Source: Salipaludibacillus daqingensis
GTDB taxonomy: Bacteria; Bacillota; Bacilli; Bacillales; Salisediminibacteriaceae
Direction of reading: 5' to 3'
Length of the DNA: 64,000 bases
Assembly (NCBI RefSeq): GCF_029891575.1
Contig: NZ_JARZHF010000001.1
Coordinates: forward strand, 1 to 64,000
Shown here: in pieces, positions 1 to 12,169 of the stretch
Layout of the letters: the number at the start of each line of letters is the position of its first letter
How positions within the stretch are numbered: the first letter of the stretch is position 1
Program-made: the position numbers and the translations under genes
The notes under the pieces: generated by a model
Told to the model about the DNA's origin: nothing
Database searches by the model: none
Seen by the model: only the letters and a program-made list of their open reading frames with translations

Positions 1-1
1 A

Positions 2-178
2 TGCGTCTTTTTGCTTCTGCTTACCGAGGAAGAAATTGAACACAAATCTAGAACAACCGAGCGTTTTATGAATGAGATCGACCTGTTTTTGGTTAGGAAA
101 AAGACGAAATTTGAACGCTTTTTTTACGAACATGACATCACCTCATTTACAGGAACATTTGTTCTAATTATATCATGA
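2..178 (+). CDS. C-terminal end of an unidentified gene (partial)
   Basis: An open frame enters from the left edge and runs 58 codons to a TGA at 176-178. The peptide is rich in charged residues (for example LLTEEEIEHKSRTTERFMNE) and ends in a short hydrophobic tail. It could be the tail of a real plus-strand gene or a chance open frame. I recognise no family, and the missing upstream sequence would decide it. Confidence 0.3.
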   Translation, partial: CVFLLLLTEEEIEHKSRTTERFMNEIDLFLVRKKTKFERFFYEHDITSFTGTFVLIIS

Positions 179-209
179 GGTGAGTGTTTTGGCTATCGCC
201 AATCGCCAT

Positions 210-395
210 TCATCTCCCCCTTATCACTGGGCTAAAAGCCCTTCTCGCGATGGAAGAGGGAGTCTTCTGTCGGAAAACGATAAATATGACAATAATTAAA
301 ATAACGATTAAAGGCATCATCCATAACGTTCTTATGAATTTCTTTCGATAATTTAATCCCCAATAAAATATTTCGTCGTTACTATTACCTTTCAT
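210..395 (-). CDS. Small single-pass membrane protein
   Basis: A protein of about 61 residues. It has a polar N-terminus, a basic stretch (NYRKKF), one strongly hydrophobic segment (WMMPLIVILIIVIFIVF, about residues 26-42) and a basic tail, so it should be a one-helix membrane protein with a positively charged flank. An AAAAGGAA ribosome site lies 12 bases before the ATG at 395. An upstream GTG at 407 directly abuts that site and is less likely. No family recognised; reality of the gene rests on the ribosome site and the membrane helix. Confidence 0.5.
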   Translation of the reverse strand: MKGNSNDEIFYWGLNYRKKFIRTLWMMPLIVILIIVIFIVFRQKTPSSIARRAFSPVIRGR

Positions 396-502
396 AACAT
401 TTATCACTTCCTTTTATATCTCATTTATAACAATAAATTGAAACTTTCCCTTAAGTTCTCACGTATTAAGAACAGAATACTACTTAATGGAGGGGTTGAA
501 AA

Positions 503-625
503 ATGAGTCAATCAAACAACAGGAAAAAAAGACATTCCATAAAAGCCAAAGTATCAGAGGCTGTAATAGAAGTTGTATTATTCTGTCCTCGGTTAATCGT
601 AAAAATTATCAAAGATGTAGGTTAA
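503..625 (+). CDS. 40-residue basic small protein
   Basis: A short gene with a strong ribosome site (GGAGGGG, 8 bases before ATG). The product is 40 residues: a basic N-terminus (NNRKKRHSIKAK) followed by an amphipathic or hydrophobic segment (AVIEVVLFCPRLIVKIIKDVG) with one cysteine. It stops five bases before the end of the convergent hydrolase gene. No family recognised. Basic head plus hydrophobic tail suggests a membrane-associated small protein; this is inference. Confidence 0.6.
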   Translation: MSQSNNRKKRHSIKAKVSEAVIEVVLFCPRLIVKIIKDVG

Positions 626-629
626 GGTT

Positions 630-1499
630 TTACTTAAGGGAATGACTTTTTCTTAAAAACTCTAGCATCAGTCTATTCACAATTTTAGGTTGCTCATGGT
701 TAACCCAATGAGTCGCTTCCCCGACAAAAACAAGTTCACCATTTTCACAATAATCGATGCTAGCTTTTGCCAGTTTTCTACTTAAAAACTGGTCTCCCAA
801 TCCCCAGATGATTCGTGTTGGCACTGTGATTTTTTCGTTTGGTAATTCGGCATGCCAAATCGCACGATACCAATTTAACATCGCAGTGACACTGCCTTTT
901 TGTGACCATGCGTGATGGTATTTATTAAGATTTTCTTTTGAGAATGTTCCTTTTTTGCTGGAACTAGTAAGAGCTTTTTTCATTCGTTTATGTCCATCGG
1001 ATTCCAATAATTTTTCAGGTAAATTAGGAATTTGAAAAAATAAGATGTAGGAGCTCTTCAGCCATTGAGGCGGGTATGTTAACATCGCTTTCTTCATGGC
1101 ACGAGGATGAGGTATATTCACAGTAATTAGTTTTTCTACATATTCTGGTTTTGTTGCTGCTAAATACCAAGCAACTGCCCCACCCCAATCGTGACCAATA
1201 ATGGTAGCTTTGCTATTTCCACAAGCTTCGATCACTCCGATCATGTCATCTCGAAGTTTATTAATCGTATAATTTTCTTTTCCTTGAGGTTTATCGCTTA
1301 AGTTGTAGCCTCTTTGATCAGGAACAACTACTCGATATCCTGATTTTACAAGAGGTTCGATCTGATTTTTCCAACCGTACCAAAACTCAGGAAAACCATG
1401 AAGCAATAGTAAAAGATGTCCGTCTGTCGGTCCAGAAACGGCAACGTGAAGGGTTATCCCGTTTGTCTTAATATAGTGAAACTCGATGTCTTGAGGCAT
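630..1499 (-). CDS. Alpha/beta hydrolase, epoxide hydrolase-like
   Basis: A cytoplasmic alpha/beta-hydrolase-fold enzyme of 289 residues. The oxyanion-hole segment HGFPEFWYGW lies near residue 35, the GHDWGG nucleophile elbow near 103 (Asp nucleophile, as in soluble epoxide hydrolases and haloalkane dehalogenases), and the catalytic His in THWVNHEQP near the C-terminus. DQRGYNLSDKP is also typical of the group. The Asp nucleophile favours hydrolysis of epoxides or haloalkanes over esters; the substrate cannot be read from sequence. The ATG at 1499 is chosen because the AAAGGAG site is 8 bases before it but only 2 before the ATG at 1505. Confidence 0.88.
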   Translation of the reverse strand: MPQDIEFHYIKTNGITLHVAVSGPTDGHLLLLLHGFPEFWYGWKNQIEPLVKSGYRVVVPDQRGYNLSDKPQGKENYTINKLRDDMIGVIEACGNSKATIIGHDWGGAVAWYLAATKPEYVEKLITVNIPHPRAMKKAMLTYPPQWLKSSYILFFQIPNLPEKLLESDGHKRMKKALTSSSKKGTFSKENLNKYHHAWSQKGSVTAMLNWYRAIWHAELPNEKITVPTRIIWGLGDQFLSRKLAKASIDYCENGELVFVGEATHWVNHEQPKIVNRLMLEFLRKSHSLK

Positions 1500-1704
1500 T
1501 TTCATCGCTCCTTTGTTCTAAACGGTCTTGTCTAATTTTGGATAGATTTGTTTAGTAGAGACTCCCCTCAAGTTTAACATCTTCTTCCAATATTTTCTTC
1601 TCACGGCTAATAAAATTAGCTCACTATGTAAATATTGAATTGTTAAATTCTTTTTAGAACTAGACTTTTTTATCTCGCTTTCGGTTCCTTTTAAGTTGCG
1701 GATC

Positions 1705-1870
1705 ACTGACGTAGGGCACTATGTCATGCTTTTGGTTCCTTTCATTCTGCCGATCCAGTCACGAGAGGCACTATCACGTGCCTTTAGTTCCCTTCATGCG
1801 GCGGATACATCACGAAAGAAACTATCACCTACCTTTGGTTCCCTTCAGCGGCGGATCCACTGAAGTGTCG
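1705..1870. repeat. Three tandem copies of a degenerate ~51-bp repeat
   Basis: Three consecutive imperfect copies of a unit of about 51 bp. Each has a GGCACTATC-like block, a CCTTTAGTTCCCTTCA-like block and a CGGCGGATNCATCAC-like block, the last joining the next unit. Related copies, all in the same orientation, lie near 4140-4192, 5705-5855 and 20565-20775. Open frames here have no ribosome site and low-complexity content, so I treat the stretch as non-coding. The whole gap from 1500 to 2242 holds only this repeat and the inverted-repeat element beside it. Confidence 0.75.
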
Positions 1871-2053
1871 TGGATAAGGAAAATATTAATATGGAGAATT
1901 TTCAAGTTGTTCCAGAAGATGATCTTTATTATCGTTGAGATAAGAATACTTTTATTCATTATCCAAAGGCCTGGTGTGTACTTTCAAATGTTGGAATTGG
2001 TATGTCCATTATTTATTATTTCAATTTAGACTACCCTGAAAATAAAAAGTTAC

Positions 2054-2162
2054 GGAAGACCTCGACTCGCTTTCATGCGAACGATCCGTGAGCTTCCTCG
2101 GGCTCCCGCCCTCTGGGATCTCACCTGGCTCGTTCTTCCGCGAGAGTCTCTTGGAGTCTTCC
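2054..2162. repeat. 109-bp GC-rich inverted-repeat element
   Basis: A GC-rich block within AT-rich intergenic DNA. It opens with GGAAGACCTCGACTCGC and closes with GCGAGAGTCTCTTGGAGTCTTCC, so its ends form an imperfect inverted repeat (GGAAGAC(T)CC). The inside contains GAGCTTCCTCGGGCTCCCG-type segments. In layout it resembles the widespread small stem-loop repeats scattered through Bacillus intergenic regions (ends around GGAGTCT, inner GCGAAGC/GAGGAGGCT motifs). It carries no open reading frame. Confidence 0.6.
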
Positions 2163-2183
2163 CTAACCAATTTAAGAGCGTCT

Positions 2184-2237
2184 CTTCATAGACATTTTCA
2201 TCCGTCATGGTGCGAAAAAGTCGCATGGTAACTACCC
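2184..2237. repeat. ~50-bp repeat with TGCGA/TCGCA hairpin, copy 1
   Basis: A stretch containing ATTTTCATCCGTCATGG, then TGCGA-AAAAG-TCGCA, then an ACTACC tail. It closely matches 26767-26822, where the hairpin loop differs but both stem arms are kept. It lies just beyond the stop of the minus-strand YheC/D gene. Confidence 0.55.
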
Positions 2238-2242
2238 ACCAA

Positions 2243-3421
2243 TTAAGAGCGGGGCTTCTTTGGAAAATATGTCATATTTTTTACAATCCGCTCGAAAAAG
2301 GGAGACACAAGGGAAGTGAAACTCTTCTCTTTTTTTATTAGATAGGCTGCATAGTCAATCGGTGTAGTATATACTTTCTTCCAATCCTCGAAAACAAGTT
2401 CTTTATTTCGGAAGGTAAGAGTTTCAAAATCAGATAAATAATTTACTTCAATAAAATAAGGCGTGCCATCGGCTGTTATACCGATATCAATCCCTAAACA
2501 CCCTATATGAGATAAATGATTACTTAAATGCTCAGCTATACTCAAACAAAAATGAGAGATGTTCTTTACTACTTCATCGTACGACAACTGCGGATGATCC
2601 TTTAATATCGTTTCCAAAGGATAGGCCTTACCACCCTGACTTACATTTGTTATATAAAATCTATTTTCTGCGACCTTTGTAATAAAAGCAGTCGTTTCCC
2701 ATTCACCTATACTATTTCTTTGAACAGCCACTCTAATGTCAAAAGGATTGTTGTTGTAAGTTGCCAAATTAATACGTTCTTGTACAATATAGGTTATGCT
2801 TTTTAGTCTATCTTTTAGAACAGATGGTAATTTTGACCGAAAATATGTTTCTTTCCTTATTTTTTTCCTCCCTTGCTTCACTGTATATGAAAAACACCAC
2901 TTTCCAGCCTTCCTTTCTATTTTCATTAATCCTCTCCCAACCGCCCCTATATCCGGTTTTATTATTAAACTATTATACTTTTTCATCATTTCTTTTATAT
3001 TTGCTACTGTAGCGACTTGGGTAGAAGGTAATTGCGGGGATAGACTACTATTTTTAGAAAGTAATTTCCAAATGGGCAGTTTTCCATAATCATAGGTTCT
3101 GGCATTGAAAATTGTCACACCATCTGCGATCAATGTGCGCATTTTGGACCTGACACTCTTCCTATCTACTCTGCGATGGTAAATGACCTTTGGACGAGGA
3201 ATTGTTTGGAGTTCATAGCCTTTCTCACCCAATACATACGCTTTAATAGTGAATATTCCGGGTTCAATGTCACTGAGACGAAAAAAACAGAGATTGACAT
3301 TATTTTTTTTAGCTGCTTCTTCAAAGTATTGTAATTGTTTCTTGAACTTCCCGGTTGCGAAAGGGATGCGCTTGTACTTTTTCTCGTAAAACATGATACC
3401 GACAAAGCTTTTTTGTAACAT
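2243..3421 (-). CDS. YheC/YheD family spore-coat-associated ATP-grasp protein
   Basis: A 392-residue protein of the YheC/YheD family, members of which are associated with the endospore coat in Bacillus. The N-terminal third (GIMFYEKKYKRIPFATGKF, FFRLSDIEPG, VIYHRRV) matches the family opening. The remainder is an ATP-grasp domain, with the nucleotide-binding lysine in SLIIKPDIGAVGRG near residue 153, QERINLATYNNNPFDIRV near 215, and CLGIDIGITADGTPYFIEVN near 310 carrying the metal-binding acidic residues. ATP-grasp enzymes ligate a carboxylate to an amine or thiol; the substrate here is unknown. AAGGAGGG before the ATG supports the start. Confidence 0.88.
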   Translation of the reverse strand: MLQKSFVGIMFYEKKYKRIPFATGKFKKQLQYFEEAAKKNNVNLCFFRLSDIEPGIFTIKAYVLGEKGYELQTIPRPKVIYHRRVDRKSVRSKMRTLIADGVTIFNARTYDYGKLPIWKLLSKNSSLSPQLPSTQVATVANIKEMMKKYNSLIIKPDIGAVGRGLMKIERKAGKWCFSYTVKQGRKKIRKETYFRSKLPSVLKDRLKSITYIVQERINLATYNNNPFDIRVAVQRNSIGEWETTAFITKVAENRFYITNVSQGGKAYPLETILKDHPQLSYDEVVKNISHFCLSIAEHLSNHLSHIGCLGIDIGITADGTPYFIEVNYLSDFETLTFRNKELVFEDWKKVYTTPIDYAAYLIKKEKSFTSLVSPFFERIVKNMTYFPKKPRS

Positions 3422-3637
3422 TGGGATCCCTCCTTGATTTTCTGACTCTCTTATAACTATGTTTAAATGCGAGGGTTTGTATAGATGAGATAATCATATT
3501 TCTACATAATTGTTAGACCTATTTATCTTTTAGTGGTTGTATGATCCAAACTTTTTTCAACTAGCAACATATATTGTATCTTGAACCCTTAATAGAGAAA
3601 GACAAAAAGATAAAATTAAAGAAAAGGAGGTCGATCC

Positions 3638-3997
3638 ATGTACCGAACTATGATGAATGCTAAGATACACCGGGCCCGTGTTACAGATGCTGACTTGAAT
3701 TATATCGGGAGTATAACCATTGACGAAAACATTATAGACACAGTAGGCATCTCATCTAACGAAAAAGTTCAGGTTGTTAATAATAACAATGGTGCCCGCT
3801 TCGAAACTTATGTCCTGAAAGGAAAGCGAGGAAGTGGAATCATTTGTTTAAATGGAGCAGCAGCCCGTCTTGTGCAAAAGGATGATGTGATCATTATTAT
3901 CTCGTATGCATTGATACTTGATGACGACGTTAAAGACCATAAACCAACGATAGCAATCATGGATGCACATAATCATATCACTCAGGTAATCAAATAG
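3638..3997 (+). CDS. panD: Aspartate 1-decarboxylase
   Basis: PanD makes beta-alanine from L-aspartate for pantothenate and coenzyme A synthesis. The 119-residue sequence is typical. The self-processing site is the Gly-Ser in YIGSITID (about residues 22-29), where the proenzyme cleaves itself to create a pyruvoyl cofactor. [19 protein letters not shown] is the conserved second half. A strong AAAGGAGG site precedes the ATG and an intrinsic terminator follows. It stands alone: panB and panC, usually in the same operon in Bacillus, are not next to it in this window. Confidence 0.95.
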   Translation: MYRTMMNAKIHRARVTDADLNYIGSITIDENIIDTVGISSNEKVQVVNNNNGARFETYVLKGKRGSGIICLNGAAARLVQKDDVIIIISYALILDDDVKDHKPTIAIMDAHNHITQVIK

Positions 3998-4082
3998 AGA
4001 GAACTAATAAACTCCGTATAAATACAAAACTAAGTTCATCATATGATAGTCATTCGATGATTAGTTACAAACTTGTGTATAA

Positions 4083-4136
4083 AAAAGGCCTTCCACTAAG
4101 TTTTCTACATCTTAATGGAAGGCCTTTTACTTTTTT
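4083..4136 (+). terminator. Intrinsic terminator after panD
   Basis: An 11-bp perfect stem (AAGGCCTTCCA at 4085-4095 pairing with 4116-4126), followed by TTTTACTTTTTT. It lies 90 bases past the panD stop. The A-run on the other side could make it work in both directions. Confidence 0.85.
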
Positions 4137-4139
4137 ATT

Positions 4140-4192
4140 CTTTTAATGCTGCCGATTCATCACGAAAGAAACTATCTTTCACTCTTCCTTCC
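4140..4192. repeat. Single copy of the ~51-bp repeat
   Basis: Contains TGCTGCCGATTCATCACGAA followed by AGAAACTATC, matching units of the 1705-1870 array in the same orientation. The 340-base stretch between panD and the MFS pseudogene otherwise holds only the panD terminator. Confidence 0.5.
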
Positions 4193-4341
4193 CTAAATTC
4201 AACCAATCTACTGAAGAAAGCCTTTATATCCTTGTAATCGGTTGATTGAAGGTACATCATGCAAGAGAAACGCTCATCTCAAGAAAAAAGGGATGTCCCG
4301 ATAATCATATGATAATGATTTCGAGAACATCCACTCTATTT

Positions 4342-5551
4342 TTAGTAACTAAACATTTCTTCTAATCTATTTTCTAATTTATTCAGCTTTGGATGGATAA
4401 CCATATATAAACTTAATAATACATAGCCACTTCCAGCTAGCATAAGGACGGGTTGAGCACCGATCCACTCACCTAATAACCCCCCAAGTAAAAAAGCCAA
4501 CGGAGTCAACGAAGCTAACAGGGAAACGAAAAAGCTAAACCCAACTCCAAGCCGTTCTTGAGGTATATTGATTTGAATCATCGTTGGTAAATATACGCCA
4601 AACATACCAATACCAACCCATGCAATTGCAAAAAAACAAAAGCGACAGTTGAATGGAGGAAACAAAGAAGGAAGTCATCCAGAAAATTCCTATTAGCAAA
4701 CTAGTTGATGGGAAAAGCTTTCTTATTGGTAGGTGCTTTGCTTTCGGTGCAATCAACGCTCCTGTTAATGCACCTACAGACGTTGCCATCAACAAAAGTC
4801 CATATTCTTGAGGCGAAACAGCATATGCTGGAATCATCGCTAGCCCCATGGAACCGGAAACATTCATAAAAATAATCCCAACAAAAATAGCTAAAAGTGT
4901 GTTTTGTTTTCGTACAACTCGATAACCAGCCACAAAGTCTACTTTATAATCTTGCAAAAATGTTCCTGTCGATAGATTGCCATTGACGGAAGCTTTAGTT
5001 TTTCGCAGAAAAAGTAGAAATACGACACCTACGCTCAAAAGTACGACCGAATTCACTCCAAACAGCAAACCAATTCCTATTGCTACAACGACGAAACCCG
5101 CTGCTCCATCAGCAATCACATCTAATGCCTGATTCGTAAACGAGAAATAACAGTTCACTTTCGTTAGTTCTTCTTGTTTTGCCCAACGTTTGATCAGAGT
5201 TGTCCCCGTCGTGAAAGACATTTCAGAAGCCATTAACGCAAAAAATAACAATAGAAGCAGCAAAGGAACGGAAAGTGTATTTGTATTATAAGCTAGCATC
5301 ATCAATCCTGTACTAACTGCTTGAATAAACATGCAGGTGACTAAAATCGTTCTTTTTTCATAACGATCAATGATTGGTCCTTGTGAAAAGGAAAGAACAG
5401 CCGGTAAAGTAGAGATCGCTCCTGTTACCCCAATTAAAAATGGTGATTGGGTCGTTTCAGATACGTACCAGACTGCAGCAATTAAGTACAAGCTGTCAGC
5501 TAGGTTTGTAATAATTCTACCGCTAAGAAGCAGTTTAAGTTGTGTATGCAT
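4342..5551 (-). pseudogene. MFS transporter broken by a +/-1 frameshift in an A7/T7 run
   Basis: A major facilitator superfamily permease of the MefA/MFS_3 efflux type, about 403 residues if restored. The first frame (5551 downwards) codes LSGRIITNLADSLYLIAAVWYV and continues through about nine helices to SSIQLSLLFF. The second, ending at 4342, continues FFAIAWVGIGMFGVYLP with the remaining helices and the C-terminus. The two frames join at the T7 run on the coding strand (4630-4636). Ribosome site GGAGG precedes the ATG. The substrate is unknown. This could be a true mutation, phase-variable slippage or a sequencing error; the protein sequence is otherwise undamaged. Confidence 0.85.
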
Positions 5552-5704
5552 GTGAGGTCCTCCCTATAATTATGTGATTTTTACTTCATCACATTCTAAG
5601 GTGGTCCTCGGGATCAAACGTGCTAATGCTCAAATGGGTTCACAAAACGTAGCATTTCAAATTCCTCCTTTTTCCATTTATATGACATATCATAGCATAT
5701 TACT

Positions 5705-5855
5705 ACCTTACTGAGGAACCGCCGATCCACACATGAAAGTTACTGCCTTTCATCGTCGACGCCCTCTCGTTTCGGGCACTATACGCATCCTTTACTTCCC
5801 GAATACGCCGCGGATAGCTGATGAAAGGAACTATCCCCCCGCTCCCTCCCATATT
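5705..5855. repeat. Degenerate ~50-bp repeat cluster
   Basis: Contains GCCGATCCACACATGAAAG, TTTCGGGCACTATACGCATC, CTTTACTTCCCGAATACGCC and GATGAAAGGAACTATC, all variants of the unit at 1705-1870 and in the same orientation. It fills most of the 330-base gap between hutG and the MFS pseudogene. No gene seen. Confidence 0.6.
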
Positions 5856-5881
5856 CCGCTTCTCTTTTATTTTGTCTTAAT

Positions 5882-9783
<3,902 letters not shown>

Positions 9784-11319
9784 TTATCTCATTCCTTTCA
9801 TTTCAGTCACTTTATCTTGTAAAGATTTATCAAAAGGATACCAATCCTTTTTCAAGGCTTGATTCAATGCTTCGATATCGTTTGAGAAGACGCGATCTTT
9901 TGTTAAGGAAGGGACAATCTCTCTCCCTTTTTCGAAAAAATCACGAGTCACTGTTGCCATCTTTTCCTTGCCTCTAATCTCTGCTGCTTGCATGGCACAA
10001 ATGGCTTCAATTGCTAGAACTCTTCGTGTATTTGTGATGACTTCATACGCATGCCTAGAACCGATCGTTCCCATACTCACGTGATCTTCTTGATTGGCAG
10101 ATGACGGAATCGAATCGACACTTGCCGGGTGCGCATAAATTTTGTTTTCCGAAACGAGAGACGCCGCAGCATATTGCATAATCATCGCACCGGACTGTAA
10201 CCCTGGTTGTGGACTTAAAAATGCCGGTAAATCATTTAATTGTGGGTTGACTAATCGTTCAATGCGTCGTTCTGAAATGTTCGCTAACTCAGCAACGGCA
10301 ATCGCCAAGAAATCCATTGCAAAGGCTATCGGTTGTCCGTGAAAGTTTCCACCTGACAACACTTTTCTTCCATTATCAAAGATAAGTGGATTATCTGTCG
10401 CAGCATTCATCTCAATCTCTAGTTTCTCTTTAACGTAATGTAACGTTTGCCAAGTGGCGCCGTGCACTTGTGGAATACAGCGGATCGAATAAGCATCTTG
10501 CACGCGGATTTCACCTTGTTTTGTCACTAATTGGCTATCAGCTAAATGGTCACGAATTCTTCTAGCCACGTCTACTTGTTCTTGATATCCCCTTGCTAAA
10601 TGAATGTCTTCATCAAATGCGTCTATAATGGCCTCTAAACCTTCCATTGTCATCGATGCAATGACTTCTGATTGGTAAGCGATCGTTTCCGCTTCCAAAT
10701 AGGCAACCACCCCCATCGCTGTCATCGCCTGCGTCCCATTAATAAGGGCTAACCCTTCTTTTGCTGTTAATGTAATTGGGAAAATCCCTTCTTTCGTTAG
10801 TGCCTCGGTTGCTGGTACTCGTACGTTTTTATAAAAAACTTCGCCTTCCCCAATCAATACAAGCGCTAAATGAGACAATGGTGCCAAATCGCCACTTGCA
10901 CCAAGAGAACCTTGTTGTGGAATCACAGGGTGAATGTGGGCATTTAATAAATCAAGTAACCTCATAATCAATTCAGGTCGAACTCCCGAGTAACCTTTTA
11001 ATAAGGCGTTGGCCCTGAGGAGAACCATCGCTCTCGATACCATTTCAGGGAACGGATCTCCTATACCACAAGCGTGTGACCGTATTAAGTTCAGCTGCAA
11101 AGCTTCTACATCTTGTTTCGAAATATAGACGTCGCTAAATTTTCCAAATCCCGTCGTGATCCCATATACGGTTCGTTCTTCACGAACGATATCTTCTACC
11201 GCAGCTCGGCTTTTTTCCACATGCCTCATACTTTCCTCTGCATAAACCACTTTCTCTCTTTCAAAAATCACGTTTTGTGCTTCTGCAAGCGTTAATGAAT
11301 GACCGTTTAACGTAACCAT
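9784..11319 (-). CDS. hutH: Histidine ammonia-lyase
   Basis: First step of histidine degradation: removes ammonia from L-histidine to give trans-urocanate. The 511-residue protein has the Ala-Ser-Gly triad in [14 protein letters not shown] (141-143) that cyclises to the MIO electrophile, the YGITTGFG loop with its catalytic tyrosine (about residue 52), and GGNFHGQP and [15 protein letters not shown] substrate-site segments. It is separated from hutP by an attenuator hairpin, so its expression should depend on HutP and histidine. Confidence 0.97.
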   Translation of the reverse strand: MVTLNGHSLTLAEAQNVIFEREKVVYAEESMRHVEKSRAAVEDIVREERTVYGITTGFGKFSDVYISKQDVEALQLNLIRSHACGIGDPFPEMVSRAMVLLRANALLKGYSGVRPELIMRLLDLLNAHIHPVIPQQGSLGASGDLAPLSHLALVLIGEGEVFYKNVRVPATEALTKEGIFPITLTAKEGLALINGTQAMTAMGVVAYLEAETIAYQSEVIASMTMEGLEAIIDAFDEDIHLARGYQEQVDVARRIRDHLADSQLVTKQGEIRVQDAYSIRCIPQVHGATWQTLHYVKEKLEIEMNAATDNPLIFDNGRKVLSGGNFHGQPIAFAMDFLAIAVAELANISERRIERLVNPQLNDLPAFLSPQPGLQSGAMIMQYAAASLVSENKIYAHPASVDSIPSSANQEDHVSMGTIGSRHAYEVITNTRRVLAIEAICAMQAAEIRGKEKMATVTRDFFEKGREIVPSLTKDRVFSNDIEALNQALKKDWYPFDKSLQDKVTEMKGMR

Positions 11320-11362
11320 GTTTTCCTCTCCCTTCCACTCGCTAGTGAAGTAAAGAACATAG

Positions 11363-11414
11363 AAAAGGGGGCTATATCAGTGAAATCAACGATTGATTTC
11401 AAGATATAGCCCCC
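11363..11414 (-). terminator. hut attenuator hairpin between hutP and hutH
   Basis: On the minus strand a perfect 12-bp stem (GGGGGCTATATC at 11414-11403 pairing with GATATAGCCCCC at 11378-11367) is followed by TTTTCT. An inner palindrome TTGAAATCAA..TTGATTTCA strengthens the loop. It lies in the hutP-hutH gap, where B. subtilis has the terminator that HutP overrides. Confidence 0.9.
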
Positions 11415-11430
11415 TAATAGCTCATTCCTA
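11414..11430 (-). promoter_or_regulatory. HutP RNA-binding site (NAG triplets spaced by 4)
   Basis: The transcript reads TAG-GAAT-GAG-CTAT-TAG eight bases after the hutP stop. Three NAG triplets separated by exactly four bases are the recognition pattern of hexameric HutP from B. subtilis. The third triplet overlaps the first base of the terminator stem, so bound HutP (with histidine and Mg2+) could block hairpin formation. Confidence 0.8.
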
Positions 11431-11438
11431 TGGGCAAA

Positions 11439-11882
11439 TTATATATGATTAATTCCTAATCCGATCGCTTCATGCTCGGATCCTTTCACTGGTGCACCAA
11501 TCGTGCCATACATGGAAACGGCGATCCAATCGCCTTCTTCCTCATTATCGTATGGATTGCCACGCAAAACTGCAAACGTTAATCCAACTGTTCTAAGAAC
11601 CGAGCCTAATTGAACTTGGCCTCTTGTGACACCATGCAACGCTTCCATGATCGCATGATACAACGCATGTGGTTCTCGATAAACATCCGTCTGGATAATG
11701 CCGTTTTTCTTTGCCGCTGTTTCTATGGCAGCAACGACTTTGTGCGCATCCATCGACCCTACTCTCCCCGTGCAACCTTTCCAATTCAACTCTTCTAAAT
11801 TGGCTAACTTCCCGTCAGAGTCGTCTGAAAGTAGCATGAGAATGGCATGGCGACCGATACGGTTATCTTCACTCAACGCCAT
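11439..11882 (-). CDS. hutP: hut operon antiterminator
   Basis: HutP binds L-histidine and Mg2+, then the hut leader RNA, and prevents termination before hutH. The sequence is clearly Hut[44 protein letters not shown] (metal/histidine-binding histidines), [19 protein letters not shown] and the C-terminal GINHI. The start at 11882 ([18 protein letters not shown]) gives 147 residues, close to B. subtilis HutP. An alternative ATG at 11900 adds six residues. Neither has a strong ribosome site, so the start is uncertain. It is the first gene of the operon. Confidence 0.94.
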   Translation of the reverse strand: MALSEDNRIGRHAILMLLSDDSDGKLANLEELNWKGCTGRVGSMDAHKVVAAIETAAKKNGIIQTDVYREPHALYHAIMEALHGVTRGQVQLGSVLRTVGLTFAVLRGNPYDNEEEGDWIAVSMYGTIGAPVKGSEHEAIGLGINHI

Positions 11883-11934
11883 CTGCAACAACTCTTTCAT
11901 TTACTTTATTTTCTAATGTCTAGTAACTACTTGA

Positions 11935-11963
11935 AGTGTAAGCGCTTTTATGAAAATTGTCAA
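11935..11963 (-). promoter_or_regulatory. hut promoter overlapped by a cre-like site
   Basis: On the minus strand TTGACA (11963-11958), 17 bases and TACACT (11940-11935) form a sigma-A promoter upstream of hutP. On the plus strand, 11937-11950 reads TGTAAGCGCTTTTA, matching the CcpA cre consensus TGWNANCGNTNWCA at all but one position. It covers the spacer and -10, so CcpA binding would block polymerase. Carbon-catabolite repression of hut is known in B. subtilis. Confidence 0.7.
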
Positions 11964-12086
11964 TTGAATTTCAACTCTTGCCTAAACCCATTTTAAATCG
12001 TGAAAAAATCGTATCGGGATTAAATGACGAAAGGTTTTGGTTTTCATGAAATAGCTTTTTTTCGTCATATTTCTTTCTCACATAAG

Positions 12087-12130
12087 AAAAAAACACCTGA
12101 GATGTGGATTTTGAAATCCCCGATGTTTTC
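12087..12130 (-). terminator. Intrinsic terminator after degV-like gene
   Basis: On the minus strand AACATC..GGATTTCAAAATCC..GGTGTT forms a stem with bulges, followed by a run of seven T. It lies about 40-80 bases past the DegV stop. Confidence 0.6.
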
Positions 12131-12169
12131 AATTATGAATCGTTTCATTGTAATCGAATCTAGCTAGGT

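Noticed and set aside
1518-1706. 62-residue minus-strand open frame between the hydrolase gene and the repeat array
   Set aside because: Basic, low-information sequence with no good ribosome site; lies at the edge of the repeat cluster.
1721-2029. 102-residue plus-strand open frame
   Set aside because: The repeated SSHERHYHVPLVPF pattern is a translation of the ~51-bp DNA repeat, with no ribosome site.
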